A stretch of 64,000 nt of DNA from Phycisphaerae bacterium (GTDB lineage Bacteria > Planctomycetota > Phycisphaerae > Phycisphaerales > SM1A02), in the NCBI GenBank assembly GCA_016795035.1, contig JAEUIT010000015.1, positions 1 through 64,000 of the forward strand. The letters run 5' to 3'. Position numbers and translations under genes: made by a program. Below are positions 8,732-16,863 of this stretch, one piece after another; positions within the stretch are counted from its first letter, which is position 1, and every line of letters starts with the position of its first letter. The notes beneath the pieces are model-generated. The model ran no database searches. It saw only the letters and a list, made by a program, of their open reading frames with translations, and was not told where the DNA came from.

Positions 8732-9630
8732 CGACTCTCCCCGCCACTCTCCCCGCCACTCTTCCCGCCGCTCTCATCGTTGCAGCCGCGCTCCAATCGG
8801 GCGCGCCGTCGTCGCCGCCCGCCGACGACGTCGCCCGCGCCGCCGCGAAGGCGACGAGCGAGCGCGGCATCGCCGGCGAACTCGTGCTCACGACGCGCGG
8901 CAAGCCGCTTCGCGCGAAGGCCGACCAGCCGATCACGGCGCCGATCCTCGCCCGCGTGATCCGCTCGACGGTCGACGCCGACGGGATCGTCACGACCCGC
9001 CTCGGCTTCATCGGAACGACCGCCGGCGTCTTCGACCTCGCACCGCTTCTCGAACACGCCGACGGCACCGTCGCGACCGGCCTCGACCCGATCCCCGTCG
9101 CGATCGAGAGCACGTTGCCTGAGACGGTCGGCAGCGACCTCTTCGGCGGCACCGAGAGCGAGCCGTTCCACGCGAACCGCTACCGCGCGACCCTGATAAC
9201 GATCGGCATCCTCTGGATCGCGGTGCCGATCGCGGTCTTGGTCATTCGACGCCTCCGCCGAAGGGCGCCCGAGCCGGTCGTGCCCCCCGCGCCGCCGCCG
9301 AGCCTCGCGGACCAGTTGCGACCGCTCGTCCACTCGGCGCTCGCGGGCACACTCGACGTTGCAGGTCGCGGACAGCTCGAACTCCTCCTCTACTCGTACT
9401 GGCGCGAGCGCCGCGGGCTCGGCGACCTCCCGCAGGTCGAGGCCGTGTCGGCGCTCCGCCGCGACGACACCGCGGGCGAACTCCTCGTGGCCGTCGAGCG
9501 CTGGCTGCACGACCGGCCCGACGCCGCCAACCGCTCGTCCGAGCGCGTCGAGGCGCTCCTCGCACCCTATCGCGACGCCGCGGCGATCGAGCCGCCGGCG
9601 CCGCGCGCCGTCGCGGAGGCCGCGCGATGA
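8728..9630 (+). CDS. Bat-operon membrane protein (DUF4381/BatD-like position)
   Basis: 300-aa protein beginning at ATG 8728, which overlaps the DUF58 stop. An N-terminal hydrophobic segment (PAALIVAAALQSGA) looks like a signal peptide. An extracytoplasmic region of about 120 residues follows, then one transmembrane helix (about 155-175, LITIGILWIAVPIAVLVI), a basic stop-transfer (RRLRRR) and a cytoplasmic domain of about 110 residues. Topology and position between DUF58 and the VWA genes match the DUF4381 or BatD-type components of MoxR loci, but I cannot assign it to a named family by motif. It is co-translated with both neighbours through ATGA overlaps. A copy of the CGTTGCAG motif lies in the signal-peptide codons. 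Confidence 0.8.
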   Translation: MTTLPATLPATLPAALIVAAALQSGAPSSPPADDVARAAAKATSERGIAGELVLTTRGKPLRAKADQPITAPILARVIRSTVDADGIVTTRLGFIGTTAGVFDLAPLLEHADGTVATGLDPIPVAIESTLPETVGSDLFGGTESEPFHANRYRATLITIGILWIAVPIAVLVIRRLRRRAPEPVVPPAPPPSLADQLRPLVHSALAGTLDVAGRGQLELLLYSYWRERRGLGDLPQVEAVSALRRDDTAGELLVAVERWLHDRPDAANRSSERVEALLAPYRDAAAIEPPAPRAVAEAAR

Positions 9631-10544
9631 CCTTTACCTATCCGTGGGTGCTCCTCTTCCTCGCGATTCCCGCGCTCCTTCTCTGGGCGCTCTTTCTCCG
9701 ACCGGCGGGCGTGACGATCCCGATCGACCACCACAGCCGCGTCGAGCGGCCGTGGCGACGGCGCGTCCTCTCCGCGTATCTCCTCGTTGCCGACGCGCTC
9801 CCCGCGCTGATCTTGGCCGCGGCGATCGTTCTGCTCGCAGGGCCGCAGGTCCTCCGCCAACCGAAGGCGACGCGCGAACTCACGAACATCCTCTTCGCGA
9901 TGGACGTCTCGGGCAGCATGATGGCGGAAGACCGCTACGGCATGGCGAAGGAGGCGATCGAGGAGTTCACGAAGGCGCGCGAAGGCGATGCCTTCGGCCT
10001 CACACTTTTCGGTTCCGAGCAGATCCGCTGGATTCCGCTGACGACCGACCTCGAGGCGCTGCGCAACGCGCTTCCCTTCGCGAACCCCGCGCGGCAGCCG
10101 CCGCACATGGGCGGCACGCGCATCGGTGCGGCGCTCCGCTTCTGCCGCGACTCGATGATCAATGAGGCGCAGGAGGGCGACCGGCTGATCGTCCTCGTCT
10201 CGGACGGCATGAGCAGCGACCTCGGCGACGGCTTCGCCGAGGGCGACATCGCCCAAGAGCTCGCCGACGAGAAGATCACCGTCTACCACGTGCACGTCGG
10301 CAGCGACCAGATGCCGCAGGAGGTCGTCGACATCGCGAACCAGACCGGCGGGCAGGCGTTCGCGGCGAAGGACAAGGCGGCGCTCAAGGGTGTCTTCCGC
10401 TACATCGACCGCATGCGGCCGGCGAAGTTCAAGCCGTCGGGCACCGTGCCGATGGACTACTTCACGCCGATCGCCGCGGCGATGCTCGCGCTCCTCGGCC
10501 TGCACGGCATCGGGCTCCTGGCCGCGAGGTACACGCCGTGGTGA
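9627..10544 (+). CDS. VWA-domain membrane protein, BatA-like
   Basis: 305-aa protein with two N-terminal helices (YPWVLLFLAIPALLLWALFL and ADALPALILAAAIVLLAG), then a von Willebrand A domain facing the cytoplasm or periplasm, and a C-terminal helix (PIAAAMLALLGLHGIGLLAA). The metal-ion-dependent adhesion site is intact: DVSGS at 93-97, with a downstream Thr-Asp pair in PLTTDLE and an Asp in LVSDGMSS. This layout (TM-TM-VWA-TM) is that of BatA from the Bacteroides aerotolerance operon. Partners would be the MoxR ATPase and the second VWA protein. The start overlaps the previous stop (ATGA at 9627). Confidence 0.93.
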   Translation: MTFTYPWVLLFLAIPALLLWALFLRPAGVTIPIDHHSRVERPWRRRVLSAYLLVADALPALILAAAIVLLAGPQVLRQPKATRELTNILFAMDVSGSMMAEDRYGMAKEAIEEFTKAREGDAFGLTLFGSEQIRWIPLTTDLEALRNALPFANPARQPPHMGGTRIGAALRFCRDSMINEAQEGDRLIVLVSDGMSSDLGDGFAEGDIAQELADEKITVYHVHVGSDQMPQEVVDIANQTGGQAFAAKDKAALKGVFRYIDRMRPAKFKPSGTVPMDYFTPIAAAMLALLGLHGIGLLAARYTPW

Positions 10545-11686
10545 CGCCGCGCGAACTCCTCGTTGCGTTCCTCGTTGCAGCCATGGCGGCGCTCCTTGCG
10601 GCGCTCGCCGAGTGGCTGCACGCCCGGCGGGTGCGCCGCGTCGAGCGGCTCGCGTTCGGCCCGAAGGGCCCTGCCGCCTGGACGGTCGTCGTTCCCCCGC
10701 TTCGGGTCCTCGCCTTCGCGCTCACGACGTGGGGCGCGATGGTGCTCGTCTTCTACACCTCCGAACGCACGTCGACGAAGGCGAGGCGCGAGGCGAGCCA
10801 ACACCTCCTCGTCGCCCTCGACGTCTCGCCGAGCATGCACCTCGCCGACTCGGGACCGCGCACCGGGCTGTCGTCGGCGGCGAGGACGCCCGGCGCGACG
10901 ACCGCGCTCGCCCCGGGCTCGAAGCCTGAGCGCATGAAGCGGGCCGCGTGGGCCGGCGAACTCGTGAAGGGCATCCTCGACCGGCTCGATCCCGACACGA
11001 CGCGCATGTCGGTCGTCGCCTTCTACTCCGACGCCCTTCCGATCGTGACCGAGACGTTCGAGAAGGAAGTCGTCGCGAACATCCTCGACGGGCTTCCGAT
11101 GTACGTCGCCTTCGAGGGCGGCGGCACGAACGTCGCGAAGGGCATCGAGAAGGCGTTCGAGATCGCCCGGCCGTGGCCGGAGAAGTCGGCGACCCTCGTC
11201 ATCGTCAGCGACGGCGACTCGATGGACGCGAAGCTCCCCGGCCGCCGCCCCGACTCGATCGCCGACGTGATCGTGATCGGCGTGGGCGACCCGAAGTCGG
11301 CGCTCATGGTCGGCGGCCACCGCTCGCGGCAGGATGCCGAGAGCCTGAAGCGGATCGCGCTCCAACTGGGCGGGATCTACCACGACGGCAACGAGCGGCA
11401 ACTGCCGTCGAGCGTCCTCGATGGCCTCTCGATGATCACGCCGCAGGGCGCCGACGCGATCGGCCTGCGGGAAATGGCGCTTCTCGCCGTCGGCGTCGGA
11501 GGGGGCGTGCTGGCCTTCCTCGGACCGACGCTTCTCCTCTTCGGCACGCGTCGGTCCAGCCGAGGCCCGGCCGGGCCGGGCGTCCGGTCCGCGTCGACCG
11601 GGAGCAGCAACGCGGAGCGACCCGAACTTTCCGGCGAAAAAACGCAGGAACGGCGATCCGTTCTTGCTTCAGGCAGTGCAAGATAA
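10538..11686 (+). CDS. VWA-domain membrane protein, BatB-like
   Basis: 382-aa protein that starts with GTG at 10538 (a second GTG follows at once), overlapping the batA-like stop by 7 bp. Two N-terminal helices (ELLVAFLVAAMAALLAAL and LRVLAFALTTWGAMVLVFY) are followed by a VWA domain with DVSPS at 95-99 and VSDGDS as a later metal-binding loop. A C-terminal helix (MALLAVGVGGGVLAFLGPTLL) and a polar tail end the protein. Two VWA proteins in tandem behind MoxR and DUF58 are the hallmark of Bat loci. A CGTTGCAG motif lies in the first-helix codons at 10573. Function in envelope integrity is inferred from the family, whose exact mechanism is poorly known. Confidence 0.92.
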   Translation: MVTPRELLVAFLVAAMAALLAALAEWLHARRVRRVERLAFGPKGPAAWTVVVPPLRVLAFALTTWGAMVLVFYTSERTSTKARREASQHLLVALDVSPSMHLADSGPRTGLSSAARTPGATTALAPGSKPERMKRAAWAGELVKGILDRLDPDTTRMSVVAFYSDALPIVTETFEKEVVANILDGLPMYVAFEGGGTNVAKGIEKAFEIARPWPEKSATLVIVSDGDSMDAKLPGRRPDSIADVIVIGVGDPKSALMVGGHRSRQDAESLKRIALQLGGIYHDGNERQLPSSVLDGLSMITPQGADAIGLREMALLAVGVGGGVLAFLGPTLLLFGTRRSSRGPAGPGVRSASTGSSNAERPELSGEKTQERRSVLASGSAR

Positions 11687-11752
11687 GCGACGATAACCAG
11701 CAGACGTTGGCCGCGCGACCCGCGCCGGCCGACGCTCTCGGAGGACTCGAAC

Positions 11753-12691
11753 ATGGCCCTCGGCATTGGCAGCGGCATCGGCATCGGACGAATCGGGTGG
11801 GCGATCTGGGCGCTCGTGCCGGTCGGCGTGGTGGCCTACCACTTCGGTCCCGGGCAGCAGGCTGCCGTCCTCGACAGCGCGGCGTCGCTCCAACGCGACG
11901 CGATGACCGCCGAAGCGAGCGCGAAGTCGGCGCAGGACGCCGCCTATCAGGCGCACCTCGCGGCGATCGACGCGCGCCGCGCCGCGTTCGTCGCGCAGAG
12001 CCCCGCGGCCGACGAAGCCGCGAAGAACGCCACGAACGTCGAGCAGGCCGCCTACGCGAAGGCCGCGGAGTCGTGGGCGAGCGCCGCCGACGCCTTCACG
12101 CGCATGGAGACGCTCCTGACCGAAGCCGAGACGAAGGCCGCCGCGTCGGGCAGCCCCGCGCTCGGTACGAGCGACCTCAACGACGAGCTTCTCGAAGTGC
12201 GCCTCGCGAAGAGCCGCGCGCTTGTCCGCAGCGGCGACGTCTGGGGCGGCATCACCGAACTCGAGTCGGTGCTCGAGGCCGTCGAGGAGAACCCCGATCT
12301 CGACTCGACCGAACTCCGTACGCGTGAGGAGTTAGGCACCGCGTACTACTTCGGCGCGCGGCTCCTTCGCCTCTCCGGCAAGCCCGCCGACGAGTGGCGC
12401 ATCGAGTCGGGCCAGGCCCGGCAGCAATTCCGCTACCTCGCGGAACGCGCGCGAGCCGAAGGCGGCGCCGCCGACGCTGCCGACCTTCACCAGAAGAACC
12501 TCGAACTCGTCCTCAACCTCGAGCAGCTCGACCTCAACGAGCTCAAGGCGAAGCCCCTGCCGAAGAATTCGCCGTGCCAAGGCAAGGAAGGCAACCGTCC
12601 GTGCAACGGGAACAAGAAGTCGAAGCGCCCGCCGCAGAAGAAGGACGCCCGCGGTGCGGGCGGCGCCAGTGAGATTCCGTGGGGCTGGTGA
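11753..12691 (+). CDS. Ala-rich helical single-pass membrane protein of the Bat operon
   Basis: 312-aa protein with a GGAGGA ribosome site about 12 bp upstream of the ATG. A Gly/Ile-rich start leads into one membrane helix (about 15-28, WAIWALVPVGVVAYHF). Residues about 30-125 form a long Ala-rich helical region with heptad-like spacing, probably a coiled coil. Residues 135-245 look like helical-hairpin (TPR-like) repeats. The C-terminus is Lys-rich (KKSKRPPQKKDAR). In other Bat loci a TPR protein (BatC/BatE) occupies this position, which is the best guess here. No family motif is certain. Confidence 0.75.
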   Translation: MALGIGSGIGIGRIGWAIWALVPVGVVAYHFGPGQQAAVLDSAASLQRDAMTAEASAKSAQDAAYQAHLAAIDARRAAFVAQSPAADEAAKNATNVEQAAYAKAAESWASAADAFTRMETLLTEAETKAAASGSPALGTSDLNDELLEVRLAKSRALVRSGDVWGGITELESVLEAVEENPDLDSTELRTREELGTAYYFGARLLRLSGKPADEWRIESGQARQQFRYLAERARAEGGAADAADLHQKNLELVLNLEQLDLNELKAKPLPKNSPCQGKEGNRPCNGNKKSKRPPQKKDARGAGGASEIPWGW

Positions 12692-12778
12692 GATCTCGTG
12701 GGGTTCCTGAGTTTCGTTCCACGCTCGCGCGCCGAGCCGTCGACGCCGTCATCGCTTTCATTCCGTGAGAAGACCAGC

Positions 12779-15700
12779 ATGCGAACGCCTGTCATGTTGA
12801 CGGTGGCGCGATCCTGCGCCGCAGTCGCCCTCCGCGTCTCCCCCGCTCTCGTCGTTGCAGCCATGGCGACGACGCTCGGCGAGCCTTCGCGCGCGTTCGG
12901 ACAAGCCGCGGTCCTAGTCGCGCCGGCCCAGCCGGTGCAGTCCGTGCAAGGAGTGCCGGCGCAGGCGATCGCGGTCGAGGACATCGCGCTGAGCCCCGAA
13001 GACCAGGCGCAGTTGAAGGCCGAGTACGACGCGCTCGACGACGCCGGCAAGGCGGCGATGGTCGCGGCGTATCGCGGCATGGGCCTCGACCTCCTCAAGC
13101 TTCTCGGCGTCGACGGCGGCGCCGCGGCCGGCGCGAACGGCGCCGCGGTCGCGCTTCCGCCCGGCCAGAGTCCGCTCGTGAAGGCGATCGAAGCATTGAA
13201 CTTCCAGCGCTTGCCGAAGGCGGTCTTGAACGCCCGCAGCGAACTCGGCTTCCGCGATGCGAAGCCGCCCGCCGCCGACGCCCCCGTTCCGGACGCCGCG
13301 AAGTGGGTGCACCTCACGGTCCTCGCCGGCGACTGGGAGACCTTCGGCGCCTGGCTCGCCACCCGCAACGCCGAGGAGGCGACGGCGATCTACGCGCACG
13401 TTCTCCGCTCGACGAATAACGGCGATCCGATGCTCCTCCCCGAGGAGATCGCGACGATCGCCGACATCGTCCCCGCGACGCCCGCCCCTGCCGGCTCCCC
13501 CGACGGCGTCGCGAAGGTCGAGTTGCAGGACTGGCAACTCGACGTCCTCGCCCAGCTCTTGAAGGGCGCCGGCGCGAAGTACGGCACCGAGACGCTCGTC
13601 GACATGCTGAAGAAAGGCACGCGCGTCTTCGGCAAGGACGACGAGAAGAAGCGCGAGCGCACGTGGAAACTCCTCGTGAACGCCGGCCTCGTCGTCGAGG
13701 CGTACGAGTATCTCCCGTCGCTCGACGACGCCCGCACGAACGGCGACGCCCGCGTCCTCCTCGCCCACGCCCGCTACAACGACAGCCTCGCGAGCGCGAA
13801 GGCCGGCTCCGAAGACGGCGACCGCTACCTGCGCACCGCGTTTCAGCTCTACGCCGAGACGTCGCTCCTGCCGAAGGCCGATCTCTCGGTCCGCCAAGAC
13901 GCGATGCGCCGCGCGATGGATCTCGTGCCGCAGCTTCCGCCGTCCCTGACGCAGGAGTGGCAGAAGTCGATGTTCGCGAGCGAATCACTCGGGCCGGCCG
14001 CGCTCGAGGTGATCGCAAGCGCCGCGCTCGCCGCGGGCGGCGGACCGAACCAGCAAGGCCAAGGCGGGCGCGGCGACCTCGCGTCGCGCGCGGCCGTGAT
14101 GGGGCGCATGAAGGAGGCGATCTCGATCGTCCTCGCCCAGCCGAACGTCGACATTCGCGTCCTGCGCGTCCCGCTTCGCACGCTCACGACCACGCTCATC
14201 ACCGCCGCCGAACAGGCGGTGCAGGAGAAGGCGATGTTCCGCGGCGTCTCGCGCGAGGCGGAGCTTCTCATGCAGGCCTTGCCCGACGAGCGCTGGCTGA
14301 ACGCCATCGAGCCGAGCCTCGGCTCGCGCACGTACAAGGCCGCGATCTCGATCGCGATGATCGCCGACGAGACCGACGTCGCCCTCGATCTCCTGACCCG
14401 CGGCGTGAAGGCCTATCCCGATCAGGCGACCGAGCTCGCCGACGACTTCCTGAAACTCTGGGAGAAGCGGCTCAATCCGCGCATGACCCAGCAGGACGAG
14501 ATGGAGATGATGTACTTCTACTACCGCCGTCAGGCGCCCGCCGCGGCGCCGCTCACGCGCGGTCGGCAGAAGCGCAACCTCGAGCAGCTCGACCGACTCC
14601 TCGAAACCCTCGACTCGGTCGGCGTCGCCGCCCGCGAACTCCCGAGCGTGGCGCCGGTCTTCAAGGCCTGCCACGCGCAGACCGAGGTCTTCGACCTTCC
14701 CGCGATCGAGCGCGTCTTCGGTCCGCTCGACCAGATTCCGGGCAAGACCGCGGCGTCGCTCGCGATGACGATGCGCGGCGGCCTCAAGGGCGACTGGCGC
14801 AATCGTCAGACGCAGCGGCAGTTCGGCATGATGCGCTCGAACGCCGAGATCGCGTCGCTCATCGAGAAGGGCTACGACATCGCGCTCAAGCTCACCGACC
14901 GCGCGATCGAGGCGGAGCCGGAATCGTGGCGCTACGCGGTGCTCAAGGCCGGCCTCACCTACGACCGGCTTGAGTTCAAGGAGAGCCAGCAGAAGTCGGA
15001 CTTCGCCGCGTTCAACGAGTATCGCCGCCAGGCCTTCGCGGCGTTCGCCGGCGCCGCCGAGCGTTACGCGGCCGGACTCGCGAAGGGCGAGGAGCGCGAG
15101 GACGCGAACGTCTACGGCATGTGGTTCACCGCGGCGATCAGCGCGACCGAACTCAACTACCTCAATCCCGACGACCGCGACGCCGTGGTCGGCGGCAAGA
15201 TGGGCGAAGACCAGATCGACCTCATCCGAAAGGCGATCGACGGCCTTCCAGAAGACGCGCGCGAGCGCCTGCGCGGCGCGTTCGCCCGCGCCGTCGTCGG
15301 CGGGCTCGCGGGCACGCCGCCCGACGTGAAACCTCGGCTCGTGAAGCACGCGCTCCGCGTCATCGGCGACCATCCCGGCGGCGCGCCGTTGCGTCGCATG
15401 CAGGAGCTCTACAACGACCTCGTCAAGGACGAGATCAAGCTGCGCCTCCTGGTCGACGGCAGCGATCGCATCGGCAGCGGCAAACCGTTCGGCGCGCTTC
15501 TCGCCCTTCGCTACACGAACTCGGTCGACCGCGAGACCGGCGGCTTCGACAAGTATCTCCAGGAGCAGGCGTGGACGCAGGTCGGTCAGGACATGCGGAC
15601 CGTCAACTACCGCGACAAGCTGCGCAAGTCGATCGAGGACTCGTTCGACAAGTCGTTCGAGGTCGTCTCGATCGGGTTCTTCGATCCCTTCACGCCGTCG

Positions 15701-16780
15701 CGCGCGGTGATCGAGGAAGGCGACGACGGCTGGCAAGAGAAGCCGCTCGCGTACGTCGTCGCGAAGGCGAAGGATGCGAGCACCGATCGCCTGCCGCCGG
15801 TGACGATGGATCTCCAGTTCAACGACCAGGTCGGCCCGGTCGCGGTCGCGATCCAGTGCAATGCGCCGCCCATCGACGGCATCGCCGCCGCGGAGTCGCG
15901 GCCGCTCACCGACCTCGTCGTGAGTCAGACGGTGGACCTGCGCAAAGTGCAGAACTCCTCGAAGGAGCCCGAGATCACGGTCGACATCCGCGCGACCGGC
16001 AAGGGCATCGTGCCCGACCTCAAGGAGTTGCTCGCGGGCGTCGACTCGCCGCTCCCGGGCTATGAGCTCAAGAAGGAGAACGGCATCGTCGCCGGCCCCT
16101 TCGTCGTGGCCGAGCCGGAAGACAAGACAAGTAGAAACGCGATCTACTTCGGCATGCAACAGTCGTCGCCTGACGACTCGAAGTACGCGAAGCCCGACGA
16201 GAGCGGCATGTACCGCTTGCCGACCGAACGCTCGTGGACGCTCACCTACGTCCCGACCGGCGGTCCGGTGGGCGGCGCGTTCACGCTGCCGACCCTCGCG
16301 AAGGACCTGAAGGGCACGCTCGAGACGAAGCAATTCGCCGACATGGACATCGTGCCGGTGACGGTCGCCGCGATTCCGGTGACGCCGAAGTGGTGGACGC
16401 CCTCGCGCATCGCGATCGCCGCGGCGCTCGTCGCGGTGGGCGCGTCGCTCTTCGTCGTCTTCGCGAGCCGCCGCAAGTCTGGCGCCGACGAGTCGACCCC
16501 GCTCGTCGCGATTCCCGCCACGCCCACGCCGCTCAACACCATCGCGACGCTCGAGCGCATCGCCTCGAGCGCCGAGCTCAAGCTCAACGCCGACGACCGC
16601 GCGGCGATCGCGAAGGAGATCGCCGACCTCGAGCGGACGTACTTCGGCCCGGCCGCGACGACGAGCGCGGGCGTCCCGTCGCCCGCAACGACGACCGCGA
16701 CGGCACCCGACGCGGCGGCGCTTCGCACCGTGCTCGAACGCTGGTCGAGGCGGGCGCAAGGAATGGCAACCTCGGTGTGA
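12779..16780 (+). CDS. Large exported, C-terminally membrane-anchored protein of the Bat operon
   Basis: 1333-aa protein from ATG 12779. The start was chosen because it opens a signal peptide (residues 1-43, with VSPALVVAAMATTLG and cleavage likely after SRAFGQA). The bulk is helical and rich in Asp, Ala and Lys with Tyr/Leu patterns that suggest TPR-like repeats (about 250-900). A less helical region follows at about 950-1190. One transmembrane helix (about 1209-1231, IAIAAALVAVGASLFVVFAS) is followed by a cytoplasmic tail of about 100 residues. This resembles BatD topology (large periplasmic region, one C-terminal helix) but it is more than twice the usual BatD length. It lies 88 bp past the previous gene on the same strand, so co-transcription is likely. 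I recognise no enzyme motif. Confidence 0.8.
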   Translation: MRTPVMLTVARSCAAVALRVSPALVVAAMATTLGEPSRAFGQAAVLVAPAQPVQSVQGVPAQAIAVEDIALSPEDQAQLKAEYDALDDAGKAAMVAAYRGMGLDLLKLLGVDGGAAAGANGAAVALPPGQSPLVKAIEALNFQRLPKAVLNARSELGFRDAKPPAADAPVPDAAKWVHLTVLAGDWETFGAWLATRNAEEATAIYAHVLRSTNNGDPMLLPEEIATIADIVPATPAPAGSPDGVAKVELQDWQLDVLAQLLKGAGAKYGTETLVDMLKKGTRVFGKDDEKKRERTWKLLVNAGLVVEAYEYLPSLDDARTNGDARVLLAHARYNDSLASAKAGSEDGDRYLRTAFQLYAETSLLPKADLSVRQDAMRRAMDLVPQLPPSLTQEWQKSMFASESLGPAALEVIASAALAAGGGPNQQGQGGRGDLASRAAVMGRMKEAISIVLAQPNVDIRVLRVPLRTLTTTLITAAEQAVQEKAMFRGVSREAELLMQALPDERWLNAIEPSLGSRTYKAAISIAMIADETDVALDLLTRGVKAYPDQATELADDFLKLWEKRLNPRMTQQDEMEMMYFYYRRQAPAAAPLTRGRQKRNLEQLDRLLETLDSVGVAARELPSVAPVFKACHAQTEVFDLPAIERVFGPLDQIPGKTAASLAMTMRGGLKGDWRNRQTQRQFGMMRSNAEIASLIEKGYDIALKLTDRAIEAEPESWRYAVLKAGLTYDRLEFKESQQKSDFAAFNEYRRQAFAAFAGAAERYAAGLAKGEEREDANVYGMWFTAAISATELNYLNPDDRDAVVGGKMGEDQIDLIRKAIDGLPEDARERLRGAFARAVVGGLAGTPPDVKPRLVKHALRVIGDHPGGAPLRRMQELYNDLVKDEIKLRLLVDGSDRIGSGKPFGALLALRYTNSVDRETGGFDKYLQEQAWTQVGQDMRTVNYRDKLRKSIEDSFDKSFEVVSIGFFDPFTPSRAVIEEGDDGWQEKPLAYVVAKAKDASTDRLPPVTMDLQFNDQVGPVAVAIQCNAPPIDGIAAAESRPLTDLVVSQTVDLRKVQNSSKEPEITVDIRATGKGIVPDLKELLAGVDSPLPGYELKKENGIVAGPFVVAEPEDKTSRNAIYFGMQQSSPDDSKYAKPDESGMYRLPTERSWTLTYVPTGGPVGGAFTLPTLAKDLKGTLETKQFADMDIVPVTVAAIPVTPKWWTPSRIAIAAALVAVGASLFVVFASRRKSGADESTPLVAIPATPTPLNTIATLERIASSAELKLNADDRAAIAKEIADLERTYFGPAATTSAGVPSPATTTATAPDAAALRTVLERWSRRAQGMATSV

Positions 16781-16863
16781 CGGCGAACCCGTTTCCCCAC
16801 ACATGACGGCAACCCTCGGCGGGCGCGCGGCGAATAGCCACTCGCTCTTGGGGAGGTGTCGAC